NCBI GenBank assembly: GCA_013368315.1
Contig: JAACJM010000070.1
Coordinates: 1-64,000 of the forward strand
Source: Tetrapyrgos nigripes
Taxonomy: Eukaryota > Basidiomycota > Agaricomycetes > Agaricales > Campanellaceae
Length of the DNA stretch: 64,000 nucleotides
Reading direction: 5' to 3'
Numbering within the stretch: position 1 is the first letter of the stretch; each line of letters opens with the position of its first letter. A program made the position numbers and the translations under genes. The notes under the pieces are model-generated. The model had not been told where the DNA came from, made no database searches, and worked only from the letters and a program-made list of their open reading frames with translations. Below are positions 33,879 to 45,882 of the stretch, in pieces.

Positions 33879-34435
33879 ATATATAAGTGGTATCAGGGCT
33901 GCTGTAAATCCAAGTAAAATACTCTGAAAATTTCTGATTTGACTAAGAAGGCCACTTTCAGTTGGAATCAGGGCACAGATCTTGTTTTGATATCAAAGAC
34001 TTGGAGTCATTGGGATCACTCTTTCAAACTTCAACTGATGCATCCCTCTCGCTCTGGTGCTGATTTGCTGGGCTTTCCTGGCAGCTCAGTTCTGATCTGG
34101 TCACTTAACCAAACTTCCTATTGATCTTGATAATAGCATTGAACTTTCCAATCGCGTTCCATCAATCGCGTTCCATCACTTTGCTTATTACGATACCATT
34201 GCTATTTCTGCTGTCTTCGTATATCCGTGCATTTCCCTATTCTACCCGTTGTTCTACGTATCCTCTCCTTCCTGACCTTTACCGATCGCGGCAACTTCCG
34301 CTCCTGCTAGTCTTCAGTATTCTCTGATGACACCAGTAACAACTTTGTTAATCAAATCCCAGTACTGTGTACATAGCACTCGCATTCGCATTGACATTTA
34401 CAACGTACATGTGTACAAATTTGCTTTCGCTTTGA
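33879..34435. repeat. Dispersed repeat next to Helitron 5' end
   Basis: Positions 33895-34085 resemble 55095-55285 in order and orientation. Shared blocks are AAATACT.TGAAA, GATTTGAC, TTGATATCA, AACTTCAACTGATGCA and GCTGATTTGCTGGGC. In both places the repeat lies just outside a Helitron-family 5' terminus. The rest of the interval (34090-34435) shows only a small AATCGCGTTCCATC duplication at 34152-34181. No gene is seen. Confidence 0.55.
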
Positions 34436-37400
34436 TCACGCTAAAGTGACAGTAGCAGCACCATTCTGGAATGACACCACAAACGCGCCTGCATCTACGC
34501 TTAAACTCGTAGACGGTTTCACTGAGCCCATTCCAACGACTAATCGCGCATTTGGCGCAGCAGCTCCACCTCCAACCTGGCTAACGATACTCACTTGGAT
34601 TGAGCGCGACTGGGGATTGACCGTAACGGTATCAAACGCTCCAGCATCCAACCTCAACTCCACACCCAAAGGTGCGATGAAGACCTTCCTTCTAACCGAG
34701 TCTCGAACCTGCACTTGTACGGAAGTAGTCGAAGATGAGAGAACATTGCCACCGAAAGCTTGCCAACCAAAGTCTGGGTGATTGACGATGAAGGTCCCCA
34801 TGCCCATGGTATGGCCAGAGAAGTTGGGACCGTAGTCGCCGGAATAGCCGTCCCACTTGAGTGTGTCAGCGAAGGAGTGGAAGAAAGCAGATGCGAAGCC
34901 GCCTTGGTCGATGTTGGAAAGAGGCCCACTAAGACCTCCGAATGCGACACGCAAAAGGTAATAATCGGGGTTGGTTGTAGGAGTTGTGGTTTCAAAGGCA
35001 CTAATTAGAGGAAGTGCATTCAAACCCGAGCCGTAGTGATGAATTTGACGTTCAATGCGTTGTAGTTTTCCTCCGACGATGTTGTCCCTTCAATTAAAGT
35101 TAGTCATAGGATTCCAGAAAAGGAATAAATCACCAGTATCGCCTAGCGTTCCCATTGTAACCCCAGTGTGGAATGAGTGGTTGATAGGCCAAGATAGAGT
35201 TCAATGTGTTTGTCGCGGTGGTGGTGTCGTTGAAATATTTGGACCATGCGTAAACACCCTCTTGACCAGTCTGCGTTAGTCAATGTTACGTGAGTTCATG
35301 AATGCCAGGTCAAGGAATCGAAAGTACTTACACTATCCCATGCCATCTCGGACCCGAACCTGTTGTATGGGGGACGTCACTTCTTTACATGGAATCGACG
35401 TCGCACAATCACTCACGGGTATCTCGTCTGAGACCAAGCAGTCCACCTTTCTTTCATTCTACCCTCTACAAAGGTAGCATTCGTGGTCAAGCCTTCCCTC
35501 TTAAGATCGTCCAACAGCAGTCGAATCACTGTTTCCCCCATAAGCCCATCATTAGCAAAACCGACACTTGCGTTCATCATAGATTGCACAGTGAAGATTT
35601 GGTTGATATACCAATGCCAGTCCTGGGTGTGCACCAATGATGGGTAGTTTCGTGCAACGCGATACATAGCCCAGTAGCCTGCGATGACGTGAACATAGTT
35701 GTAGGCACGGTTAGTTTCAAAAGAGGTGGCTTGGTCGAAGGAGTTGTCCCAATTGATGTTGGAGGGGTAGTTGTAGTTAGGAACGAGGTCAGGTTGGTAG
35801 AAGAAGACCGACTATCAAAGCTGGTGTTGATTGAGCAAGTACGAAGAATAAGGCTGATCTCTTACCCTCTTAACAGAACCTATTCAAATGAAGTCAGTCT
35901 CGCAGGAAAAGCGAGTGGCCGAGAGCGACGCACCATCTGAATTTTGAATTGATCCCCAGAGTGTCTGAGCAAAGAATTGCTCCATCTTGGCCATCTCTTC
36001 AGCATTAGGCTGGGCAAATTGCTTCATAGAGGCTGCCAACCAAGATCCTGCACCAGACTCATCTGAGAGACCAGGAATCCATACTCTGAACATAAACACA
36101 TCAGAAGTGCACGGTGTACACGGACAAGTCTGACTCACCGATTATCGTTAAGCACTGGTGCATTAACTTCACGATCATAACTGATGACTGACGGAGACCT
36201 CTTGAACGGATCGGTGGAGTTATTGAACCACTGTGAAGTGGTCAAAAAGTTCCCTAGGTTGCTAATCTGCGTAACAGCAGCGGATGTCACAAAGTAATGC
36301 ACTGTCTGGACAGTTCCATCTGCGTAAGTGACTGACAACCGTGCACGACCGAAAGTGTGTCCAGTCACGCTGTACCCCACCCAGCCAGAAGTACGAGCGT
36401 CGGTGTTTGTCGTCCAGGTCAGAGCGCCAGCTGGACTGACAGTGATACCCTGGACAACGGAACCGTAATGCAAGAAGAGTTTGCCTGTTTGATCTGTGGG
36501 AAGGATGGTCCCTGGAAGTGGCACGGCAACAGGACGACCAGCAGACGTCATAGAACTCTCTATTTGTCGGATGGAGGGAGCCAATGCGAATTGCAACCCG
36601 TACGTTCTGGTCTGCCCAGGCTGAAGCGTGGCCGACGTTGGTGCATTCCAAGGTGTGACGGATGCCCACTCATTCTGAGCGTAGGCAAGGGTATGGAATT
36701 GCCATTCATACAGACCCTCGAAAGTTTGGGATTGGTAGGGGAGGGAGGATCTGGACTCGGGAAGGAATCGCCAGCCTTCAAGCGGAGATTTTCCAACAGG
36801 AAGAACCAGGAGTGGCTGTTGAGTCCCAAGTAGAGGTGTAACTTGCACGTAGCTACATGACGCATTGTCAATACCAGAGATACTGAGAAACAACACCAAA
36901 CCTACCCAGCATCTTGACCGATATAAGGGTCGAAGAGACTGCAGAGCTCGTTCGTTTGAGCAGCAGGTCGACCCGTGAAAATCTAAGCAAATGGGTGTCA
37001 GCAAGTAGTACTGTTGAAGGACAAACAACCAGCGTGTTACGGACATTGTTAAATTCCAAAGGAGCACCCAAAGCACCAATTTCCACAGTAAAGTTTTGCG
37101 AGTTGGTCACATCAAAAAGAAGTTGCAATTGAGTGCCGTTTGCAACCCATCGACGAGTGACGCTCAAGAGCGAGTTGGTAGGAAGGGTAGGTGCCAGATT
37201 AGCAGCTGCCAACGTCGTGCCCAAAGCTGCTTGGGCAGTCACCACTTTACGAGCAGTAGAGGTATCTCCACTAACCCAGGCAGTATTTCCTACCTTTTCC
37301 AAAAAAACAAGAGAAAAGAGGTACACTGAACGGTGGGTACACTAGAAAGTAGGAGCCGAATCGTACCTGGCGAACTCTGAACGTCAGGTCACCCAAGTGA

Positions 37401-37642
37401 TATTGCTGATTGTTGGAGCGCTGAGACATCTTGTCCGAGGGTATGAAGTTGAAATCTGCTCCTGCACCACTGCGAGGAGAAAGTGAATACAGGGTCTGGA
37501 AATCATTGACAAGCGAGACGTTGAAATCTGTCGTGGTAAAGTTGATGAAGCCATGGTTGAGCCCTAACGTCCCCTGGCCGAGAACTGAGCGTGAAGCTGA
37601 GAGACAAAACGCTATGAACGCGGCTCCAAATACGGCGCGCAT
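34436..37642 (-). CDS. Secreted multi-exon protein, DUF5695-like
   Basis: The start at 37642 gives MRAVFGAAFIAFCLSASRS, a signal peptide. Exon 1 ends at 37367 (CAG/GTACGA) and joins in phase to VGNTAWVSG at 37293. Further clean introns link ...NTL to IFTGRPAAQ, GQDAG to YVQVTPLL, LNDNR to VWIPGLS, SVKR to SVFFYQPD and TRYP to FGSEMAWD. The last exon is 34436-35023 and ends ...AATVTLA. The conceptual protein is about 900 aa with no internal stop in the exons I followed. Motifs such as HTQDWHWY, HTMGMGTF and HPDFGWQAF match my memory of the fungal DUF5695 family, secreted proteins whose late part looks like an alpha/alpha-barrel of glycan-active enzymes. Substrate and activity are unknown. Confidence 0.82.
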
Positions 37643-38141
37643 GATGTTGTGGGCCCTTGAGATGACGTCCTGCTGGAAGTTGGACGATACAAGCAAGTAT
37701 GGATAGTGAACCGAGCCTTGATATCCTGCGAGGTGAACAGAACGACTTTCAGGGACATCTTTATGTTGTCTCGAGCAGTTTTTCTGTCCCCCGGGCTCCA
37801 AGCTTCGCAGAATGACGCATGGTTGGCGAACAGGCAAGGAGCCACTCACATTCAAAGGATACATGAGGATTTCTGTCCTGGTGATGAACTCTTCTTGACG
37901 GTCCGCGACTGCTCCGTCGACCGCTCCTCTACCGCAGGCCAAGTGATACAGAACGTCATGTAGGATCTATGAGGGCTGAATGCCACTGTTTAAGGTGTAC
38001 AGTCGAGTCAGATTGGGACAGTTAGGTATGAAGGTCGAGGTAGGAACAGTTCTGGAGCTTTCCAGAATTGGACATAGTGGCGTCGTGAGAAAGTGTGGAT
38101 AGGGTTTCGTCTTTTCCTCCATCTCCCTTTTACGACTTGAT
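37643..38141. promoter_or_regulatory. Divergent promoter region
   Basis: About 500 bp separate the start codons of the DUF5695-like gene (minus) and the DUF4203-like gene (plus). It must contain both promoters. I see pyrimidine-rich sequence just before the plus-strand ATG (TTCCTCCATCTCCC) but no convincing TATA box. Confidence 0.5.
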
Positions 38142-40286
38142 ATGGCTACAACACTCACAACACTGTTACCGTCCAACTCTTTTCTTCTTGCCTATTCTCT
38201 TCCTCTTTTCTTTTCTTCTCTAGTCCTTACATTTGCTGGAGCTTTCCTGACTTTGGACCGCACTCGTTCCTTTGCTCCTCGATACGATGCTATTCCCGGT
38301 TCTTTTCCGACTACAACTAAACGCAAATTCCAGTTTGTCCTCGAAGGTGGCATTGGAGGGCTACTGATTGGCTACTCCTTTGGTCTACACTTATCTACCT
38401 TCCTCGCTCTACTCATTCCTAACAAAAACCCCAACCTCTCCGGTCTCTCCGAAAGATCGTTTCTGGCAACCTGGCTCCTCTCATCTCTACTAACCACTTT
38501 TCTCGGAGGTCGATATAAATATGCCGCACTCGCACTCGCAGGGATTACAGGCGGAGTAGCCGTCTCCCTGTCGCTCTGTGTCATCATCCATCCTTCCCTG
38601 CTCACTCGTATCATTTTCACATGTATTATCACGCCTATCCTTACCATCCTTACTCTCCTCCCTCTCGGACGTTTTCAACATCCTTCCCTGCGGATGGCTG
38701 CTTCCAGTATAGGGGCATTTGGGCTGGTAGTGTCTATAGCGCTATTAGCGAAGATTCCTTCTTGGGCGGATGTTTGGTCGAGATATTGGTTGAGAGCAAG
38801 TGAAGAATGGGGAAGTGCGAAGGAGAAGGGGTTGAGTGCAGGGTTCTGTCTGTTTTTGTTGGCTGGGGTAGGGATTGATTGGTTATTGAGTAGGTTTGTT
38901 GGGGAGTGCCCTGATGAGGTGAGCCTTATCTTCTTATCTCCTTTCTTTCTCTTTCATGTGTCTCATGTCTGTTGTCAACAGAAATGGGACACCTACCTCG
39001 CCAACTATACTTCCAACCTCCCAAACCGAGCTGGGACCTTTAAGCCCTTCGAGTCTTTCTGGGACCGGTGGTTCCGCTCTACCTCCGAGAATGATAAGGA
39101 GAACATCCTCTTCCCCGAAGACACCGATAAACCCAAACGTCCTGGCTTCCCTGGCTCTCGTTCGTCCGTTTCTTTCAAGCCATGGTCCTCACCACGTCCT
39201 TTGGGCGCTTTTTCCGCAACGTCTACTATCGTTGGAGACGACCATGGTACCGACTTTGACAAACTCAAACCCAAGGACGGAGAGCGCTCGAGCGATATAT
39301 TGGATGACGTTCCTTCCCTGGGTTATCCTTATTCCTCACCTCGTTCTCCCCGAGCACCTCCAGCATTCCTCAGTAAATCTGGGCCGCAGAAGGCGAAGGC
39401 GAAAGCCAAGTCGTCGAAGAAGTCGAAGAAGTCTGGAAAAAGGGAAGCAGTGAAATTCGGAGGCGACTACACCTCCTCTGAAGAAGACGAGGACGACAAT
39501 GTACCCCTCGGGCGACCCACCTTCCACCAAAGTTCGAGTATGGCTAGTATGACTACGCTAGTCGCTCCACCATCTCCTGGCCTGGGTAAAGCATTGGGCA
39601 AGAAAACTTCTATGGGGTTCCATCCTCGACCTCGAGACGACGCTAATCTGAAGGAAGAGATGGGGGAGATTGATTATGAGGAAGAAGTAGAGAAGTTGAG
39701 GGGGTATAAGAAGAGGTCTGAGGCGGGGTCGGTGCCGAGGTCGTCTTCACGAGAGGGCAGGGAGGCACCGGAGTATTCAGATTACGAGTCAGATAGGGAG
39801 AAGCATCGGAAGGATAACATGGACGAGAAAGACTCTCAAAGCGGTCCCTGGACACCTGGTTTCTTGAAGGCACCGAGACGGCAGTCCGCTTCAGGCACCT
39901 CTGGAGCATCGGGCTCGGGCTCGGGTTCGGGTTCGCAAGCTTCAGGGTCTACACTTGTTGGTAGTTCACCTCGTCTAGGATTAGGAACGGGAGTAGGCAC
40001 AGTACCTGCAACGCCGTCCCTAATACGCGCTCTGGATAGGGTAGCGCTGGCGCAGAAGGATGCGTATCCATATCCTGCTTCACCTACTGCCCAAGGGTTA
40101 GCGAGGGTTGAAGAAGCTCAAGAACAGCCGAAGGGACAGGGGTCACCAGTGCCACTGTCGTTGCCGAGGGTTGAGGAGGAGGGCAAGGAGCAGACAAAGG
40201 AACAAACGAAGGGCCCACGCCGTAACGATAGATGGGAAAATTTCTGGAGGGATGTTAGGGATAAAGCGGAAGCTGAGGGATCGTAG
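38142..40286 (+). CDS. Multi-pass membrane protein, DUF4203/TMEM198-like, with long acidic-basic tail
   Basis: An open frame of 714 codons. A 63-nt GT-AG intron (38919-38981) lies in phase within it, so the spliced protein is about 693 aa. The N-terminal ~250 residues hold seven or so hydrophobic helices, including FLLAYSLPLFFSSLVLTFAG, GGIGGLLIGYSFGLHLSTFL and AGFCLFLLAGVGIDWLL, plus an LDRTRSF loop, as in DUF4203 (TMEM198-type) proteins. The rest is hydrophilic, with KAKAKSSKKSKKSGKR, an acidic SSEEDEDD patch and a Gly/Ser run (SGSGSGSGS). It probably sits in an internal or plasma membrane with a disordered cytosolic tail. The function is not known. Codon use is G/C-richer than in the surrounding transposons. 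Confidence 0.88.
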   Translation: MATTLTTLLPSNSFLLAYSLPLFFSSLVLTFAGAFLTLDRTRSFAPRYDAIPGSFPTTTKRKFQFVLEGGIGGLLIGYSFGLHLSTFLALLIPNKNPNLSGLSERSFLATWLLSSLLTTFLGGRYKYAALALAGITGGVAVSLSLCVIIHPSLLTRIIFTCIITPILTILTLLPLGRFQHPSLRMAASSIGAFGLVVSIALLAKIPSWADVWSRYWLRASEEWGSAKEKGLSAGFCLFLLAGVGIDWLLSRFVGECPDEVSLIFLSPFFLFHVSHVCCQQKWDTYLANYTSNLPNRAGTFKPFESFWDRWFRSTSENDKENILFPEDTDKPKRPGFPGSRSSVSFKPWSSPRPLGAFSATSTIVGDDHGTDFDKLKPKDGERSSDILDDVPSLGYPYSSPRSPRAPPAFLSKSGPQKAKAKAKSSKKSKKSGKREAVKFGGDYTSSEEDEDDNVPLGRPTFHQSSSMASMTTLVAPPSPGLGKALGKKTSMGFHPRPRDDANLKEEMGEIDYEEEVEKLRGYKKRSEAGSVPRSSSREGREAPEYSDYESDREKHRKDNMDEKDSQSGPWTPGFLKAPRRQSASGTSGASGSGSGSGSQASGSTLVGSSPRLGLGTGVGTVPATPSLIRALDRVALAQKDAYPYPASPTAQGLARVEEAQEQPKGQGSPVPLSLPRVEEEGKEQTKEQTKGPRRNDRWENFWRDVRDKAEAEGS

Positions 40287-41463
40287 GACGAGGACGGCAG
40301 CTGAGCTTTGTCGTCTCTTCCATTAGTGACCATGGCTGTCTTCATTGTTCGTTTTCGTTCTCTCGACCTAGTGGCCGTAGCCATGGTTCTGGCTATGGTC
40401 TTTCTTCTATCTTCTCGTTTATACATAAACGTGTTCTGGACTTTTCACTTTCCCCTCGTTTCTCCCCCGTGTTTTCATCAGCGTCTTTTCCCCAGTAGCC
40501 GTGTCTTTCAGTGTTGTTTAGCATACCCCCATCCACAATATTTCATACCCCCTCTCCACCCTCTTCTTTCGCCGATATCTTATCGTTATTATGACTTGTA
40601 CTGTTGTATTATTGTAATGAGTGTTGTACTACTTTTCTTGCGAGTCCTTACGAGATATGATTACGATTACGATTAGTTTACGATGTCGACTACGACTACG
40701 GATTACGATTACGATTTATGATGTTGAGAATGGATGGTGTCGCTTTTTCAGGATCATTGGCTCTGAGAGTATTCTAGTCTTTGCGTACACGGATACGTTT
40801 ACGGACCCAGTGTCTAATGCTAAGTTAAACACTGCACCCGTGAACAGCCTGGGCAGGCAGCCCAACTAGGCTAAATGGCAGTTTAGCTTCTGTTCGAATT
40901 CATCAGCATCACGACCGTACGTGTACGTAGTCCCAGCGTCAGCATCCTCCTTTGTCGACATCCTCTTTCCACTGGCAACTCAAGGAAATTGCTTGACTTG
41001 TGCTTGACCTAGTTGGCTTGGCAATTGGTTGAAAATGGTGCATTATTTGACGATGTCTGCCTTCGTCGTGGGGAAGAATTGAGAGTGGATTAGCCATTGA
41101 TTAGCGGACTACGTTATATAACCCAGCTTGAACCCAGCAATGGTGAAACGCGTCATGTCATGCATCGTGCGCGTTTACCACGTGAATTCCACGTGCAGGA
41201 TCCCCTATTCGCCATTCTATGATTCGGCTTACGTCTCTCAGATAGTTTAGCAGTACGACTTTATTATCATATTGAACATAGGCTACTTGGGTATATGATG
41301 AACGGGTGAAAGTTTCATATTGTAAACCTTCCGGACGTAGTGCCATGAGCCTGTGAGAGGAATCAAAGTGAGCGAGAATCCCATATATTAGGAGTCTTAC
41401 GACGTGTCTCGGCGAGGCTGAGATTCCCTGATATACTAGGAGAAAGACTCACAAATTTGGTTA
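40287..41463. other. 3' region of the DUF4203-like gene; no gene
   Basis: Pyrimidine-rich 3' flank, then a run of ATTACGATTACGATT-type repeats at 40655-40715. No coding exon or element end was recognised up to the recombinase fragment at 41464. Confidence 0.4.
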
Positions 41464-42473
41464 TCAGACTCTAGGCATTACAATCCTGAGCACATCTCTA
41501 TGGAGGTGTGGGTGAGCTTGCATGTAAGGAGCCATCACCTGCACATGTTTCCGCAGGTATAGTAAAAAGGCATCGCTTGTCCAACGCCCTTTTACACGCA
41601 CAACTTCCAACGGTAAACCCCGTAGAAGGTATTCTAGTGTGCCTCCGATGTGTAGACCATGAAGTAGCAGAGGGCTTAGCTTGGCGTCTTTGAAGACCTT
41701 CTTCAGTCGGTCTTGAAAAATGCTTCTGGTTAAAGGTTGGTGACCGTTCCCATGTCGATATGCAAAGAGGTGCGCAGTGGGCGGAGGATCATTAACTGAG
41801 AAGTGGATCTGTTTTGCTTGTTCAGGGTCTGCATCACCATTTTGTCGTGCAAAGTATAAGTGTTTGCCATGTACCAAGCATTTCGTGCGGGGAATGAAGA
41901 CGTCTGTCTGTTTAAGACCATTACAGTCTTCCACTTCTGAGAGATCTGAACGTTTGGCATGGATTGTAGGGTCGAAGGCGTTGAGATTCTTGACTGTACA
42001 TTCACCTGTTCTGCCTGTCCCCCAAAAGAGTGTGTTAACGCAAAACCAAATGGAAGTGTCCAAAGGAACTGAGAGGTCGAGATGCCGTTTTATTGTTCCC
42101 ATGATCAACACTGTATAAGGATCTCATTGGCCTCTGCTGCTAGATGGAGGGGACAACTTTTTGGAGGCTCTGAGGAGGACATTGACTTTGGCTTGGTTGA
42201 TATTCCAATCCACACCATGTAGAATGTGCCAAGCTTTGATCGCTGCTACATAGTTGTGATTGTAGAACTGGAGTATAGGCCTGCCATTGTTGAAATGAAG
42301 GCGCTGAGGACCAATGAATTGATTGGTACCCTGTGCAATTCAGGAATGGATTTTGAGTTGCAGAAGACGTGGAATGCTAGTAGGCCTGAACTGTAAGTTT
42401 CCAGGGTTTTCAGGGCCCAACCACATGAGAGTATGTCGAAGATTCTGTCTAAGTCGCTGTCCTGCAAAGGCAA
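41464..42473 (-). pseudogene. Tyrosine recombinase of a DIRS-like retroelement
   Basis: Two minus-strand frames make up the protein: 42246-42473 (SAM-like N-terminal core-binding region, WALKTLETYSSGLLAFHVF) and 41464-42111 (catalytic domain). The catalytic frame shows LLLHGLHIGGT, then LEVVRVKGRWTSDAFLLYL, the box-II and Tyr regions of phage-integrase-type recombinases. The usual HxxR arginine reads as His (HGLH), which should disable strand cleavage. The region between 42111 and 42246 is out of frame. DIRS-like elements integrate with this enzyme instead of a DDE integrase. It lies downstream of RT-RNase H on the same strand, in the expected order. Confidence 0.82.
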
Positions 42474-42851
42474 TTCCTGCCCATCCTCGTCTGTTGTTGA
42501 ACACTTTGATATAGGTCTCTATAGTCACATACGATCTCCTGTCTTGCAGTGAGGACGTAAAGGCGATTCCATGAGATTGGGGTGAGATGAGTAGGGATGA
42601 TATTGGGTTCTTGTTCTAATGTTTCTATTCCCACCAATTGCTGATTTCTTCAATGAGTGATTGTTCGTCTGTGGTGAAAGAACCCTGTGGCTCCTTCCTG
42701 TCTGATTGTTGGGGTTTTGGCTGGGGTTGTTGGGTGGGAAAGGAAAGGGCAATCTCTGAGTCGAAATCGGTGATGAAAGCTGTGAGGGATGGAGGAATGG
42801 GGATCAGAGGGAGAAGGTGTCTGGAAGGGTATATGCCTCTTGATGGTTCAT

Positions 42852-43366
42852 CAAGGGGTCTGCAGATAGTTATGGCTGAACCAGACGTTCCTTTTTGGTC
42901 ATAAGGTCAATCAAGACACCCCCCCTCCCCCCTTCCTTCCTAAAAAGGAAGCAGATAAGATAAAAGTTTGCTTACTAATCACAAGATCGAGGTTCTCTTC
43001 TGCTCAACCACACGCAGATGTGTCTGACTGGCCCAGAAATGCAGTAAAATTTAAATAAATATTGTAAACTCACAACTTTGGAGGCCTTTTTGGTCAATTT
43101 TCAGTGCACTTGCTGATGACCAATATTAATACTCGTGGGAATTTTATACTATTTGAGGGCGGGTGTTACTATTTCTGGCCAGGCAAGCATTTTCTCAGTG
43201 TTTTTCCATGTCCTGAATGTGTTTTGGATCCATTCAGACCCAAATGGCTTGCTCAAATGTTGCTATATACCCTCAGAACCATGATGTACTTTTGGGTCAT
43301 AAGGTCTCTCCAGACCCCCCTCCCCCCCAAGGTCCAGTCTCGGGTAGACCATCTGCAGACCCCTTG
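42852..43366. mobile_element. hAT-like MITE with perfect 8-bp TSD (515 bp)
   Basis: Perfect terminal inverted repeat CAAGGGGTCTGCAG, flanked by TGGTTCAT at 42844-42851 and 43367-43374. It has the same internal layout as the copy at 9624-10104, including TTCCTAAAAAGGAAG and GATGTACTTTTGGGTCAT. It has inserted into the DIRS-like element between the recombinase and RNase H regions. Removing it and one duplication restores the older sequence. Confidence 0.88.
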
Positions 43367-43434
43367 TGGTTCATCTGTGGGGTTTGATTTGGAAGGGACA
43401 TATCTGCATAGTGGGAGGATAGTTGAAGTATAAG

Positions 43435-44965
43435 TTAGTATAGAATATGTACTTTACTTAATTGTTGGACATGCCTTGTGTGCACTGTGGAATATTCCGA
43501 TCTTTGGGTAATGAAATGGTGAATTCTGCGGAAGCATTGGTTGACATGGAAGTTGCGACTGCGGAAGTTCCACCAACCCTCAACCATGCCTTTGTTATCC
43601 CCGAAGACACTGATGTGGTTTGGGGCATTGGGCATTGAAAAGATTGAGTAAACCAGGAGTTCAAAACCGATGGCTTTGGCCCATCTGATGTCACGCCCGT
43701 CTGCCTTCCAACCAGGGAGTAGCTTCCATGCTCTCCAGTGGTCAGCAATAACAATGGCGATACCCACTCCAGAACTGGTGTCCGAGAAGGCTCCGACGTT
43801 GGTGATGAGGATGGGACCAGGTATTGGCCAGCTGATTGGTCCTGATGATAGGGTGTTGATCCACCAATCGATGTCTGTTGAAGTGTGTTTGGGAGGTGTA
43901 CACAGCACATGAGGACAGTCATGAAAGTTTCCAAACATGGTTTCCAGGTTGGTGAGGTAGGCTCTACCTTCAGGAACGATGAGAGAAGTGTGTAGAAGTC
44001 ATCCATATGTTGTGTGGAGTTCTTGGAAAGCGGGGTGTAAGACTTGACCCACTCTTGTAGACCTGCGAGATACTTTGCCTGTTTCGACTGTTGTAATGAA
44101 ACCGTCTTCATCTCCAGGTTCCAGACAAAACCTGTGAAAGGCCCTTCTGGTGAGAACAGGATGTCCTTTTCCAGTTCCCATGGCAGCCCAAGTTCTCTGG
44201 AAATCTCATCAACATCTGAGAGATTGTGTGTGAATAGAGAGTCGTGGGCAGAACAAGGGGAGGATTGGGAGAGATCTTTGATGGGGAATTGCATATCTTC
44301 AACGAATTCTTCAGTTCTTCCATCTGGCAAGGTGTCACCTCTAAACCAGTATTGTCCACCACTTTGTTGTCTTCCCCCGTTTGTGATGATACAACTGTGG
44401 ATATGGGCTCGCATTTCATTGAAAGCCTTGAGATATATACATAGGATCTGGGTGAGTAAGTGGTCATCCACCCATTTGATGATGAGGCCGACACCTTTGA
44501 ATCTGAAAATATCGGCTGCGCAATCCCCGAGGGAACCATAAACTCCGGCTCCAGGCCCCAACCCGAAAGCCAAGCAGAAGTCGATAAATAGCTCCAATGG
44601 GGAAGTTCGTACCACTGTTCCTGCCCATTGTGACTCATGTAGTGGGCAGTGTCTGTATGCTTCAGAGATGTCTCTAACAGCCAACTCTGAACCTGGAGGA
44701 AGCATGCTGCAGAAAATTGCAACAGCTGTGAATGTACCCCACATGCAAGGCCAGTCGTCACTGTGGAGATGGGAATTAATGGATTGGATGTTGTCTGAGG
44801 GTTTGCGAGGGTACAAGAAGTTTTGTATGAGACGAAGTTTGAGTGGGTTATGTGGTTTGGGAAGGGCATATGGTTTTTCAAGCAACAGGTCAAGCAACTG
44901 TTGCTTGACTGTTGCTTGACGTTGCTTGACGTTGCTTGACGTTGCTTGACGTTGCTTGACCATTG
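43435..44965 (-). pseudogene. DIRS-like reverse transcriptase and RNase H, interrupted
   Basis: The RT reads PHNPLKLRLIQNFLYPR, DISEAYRHCPL, FGLGPGAGVYG and then the catalytic box LIIKWVDDHLL, the KWVDD form typical of DIRS-type RTs. RNase H follows in another frame (43435-43938) with FSDTSSGVGIA, GFELLVYS and VFGDNKGMVEGW, which supply the D, E and D residues. The frame change between RT and RNase H near 43900-43960 shows decay. The N-terminal RT piece lies beyond the insertion, at 46775-47000 (GPFQSSPLSLIPK). In an intact copy that piece joins directly to PHNPLKLRLIQN. Confidence 0.85.
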
Positions 44966-45412
44966 CTTGACTGTTGCTTCACCCTGCTGGAAGATTACTT
45001 GGAAGTTGCTTGAGTACAATCCACTTGAGAGTAGTCTGAGGATGGCTTGACTTTCTACTTTGGATGTGGCTGTGCTTATCCTAGTGTAGTGTTTACAGCA
45101 AGTTACTCACATTGAAAGGCTCATTCATTGAGGAGATATCATTTATACATACCCCATTCTCCATTTCAAATTGCTTTAACCTTCACTCAGTCAAGTACAT
45201 GATTTCAAAATTGAAGAGATAGAAAAAAAAGTTTGAGAAAAATAAATTTATTGTCACATTCATCCAGCTAATTTCACAACTATGTGGATGCTAAGTATGT
45301 CTGAGCATTATGTGCCTCTTTAATAGGTAATAGCTAACTTGGAGTAGTAGGCTGGTAGCTTGAATTGCTGGTGGCCCATATTTTATTCATACTGTTGCTT
45401 AACTTACCCTTA

Positions 45413-45735
45413 AGTGTTGCTTGACTGTTGCTTGACCTATGAGAAGTGTTGTTGGATGTTGCTTGACTGTTGCTTGATGTTGCTTGAGTGTTGCTTGAGT
45501 GTTGCTTGACGTTGCTTGACTGTTGCTTGACTGTTGCTTGACGTTGCTTGAGTGTTGCTTGAGTGTTGCTTGATGTTGCTTGAGTGTTGCTTGAGTGTTG
45601 CTTGAGTGTTACTTGATGTTGCTTGAGTGTTGCTTGATGTTGCTTGATCCATTGCTTGACCGTTGCTTGAGTGTTGCTTGAGTGTTGCTTGATGTTGCTT
45701 GACCCAGTGCTTGACCATTGCTTGACTGTGACTTG
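45413..45735. repeat. TTGCTTGA minisatellite (central of three arrays)
   Basis: Tandem copies of a 10-13-bp unit, TTGCTTGA plus a 2-5-bp linker (GTG, CTG, CG, T), run for about 320 bp. Sister arrays are at 44880-44975 (about 10 units) and 46655-46765 (about 9 units). The linker lets long frames rich in Ser-Asn-Gln-Ala-Thr cross the array in several registers; these are not genes. Confidence 0.92.
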
Positions 45736-45882
45736 ACTGTTGCCTGTGCCACTACAATTGAAGCTATCACTCAAGCCATATTCAGGCCACCTCCAACTAC
45801 TCTTGAGCCATCTGCTTATACATCTGTGAAACACCTTTTATGTCTGAATTTCAGAATATTTTCTGGCTTGCTTAACTATTGC

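Noticed and set aside
40650..40720. Telomere-like GATTACGATTAC repeats
   Set aside because: Irregular units, not TTAGGG; a local low-complexity run in a gene's 3' flank.
43275..43374. Possible riboswitch-like C-rich stem at the MITE end
   Set aside because: The pairing is the terminal inverted repeat of the MITE, explained by its 8-bp duplication.
45334..45834. 166-aa Ser/Asn/Gln/Thr-rich minus-strand frame resembling a prion-like protein
   Set aside because: It is an artefact of TTGCTTGA arrays, readable in more than one frame.
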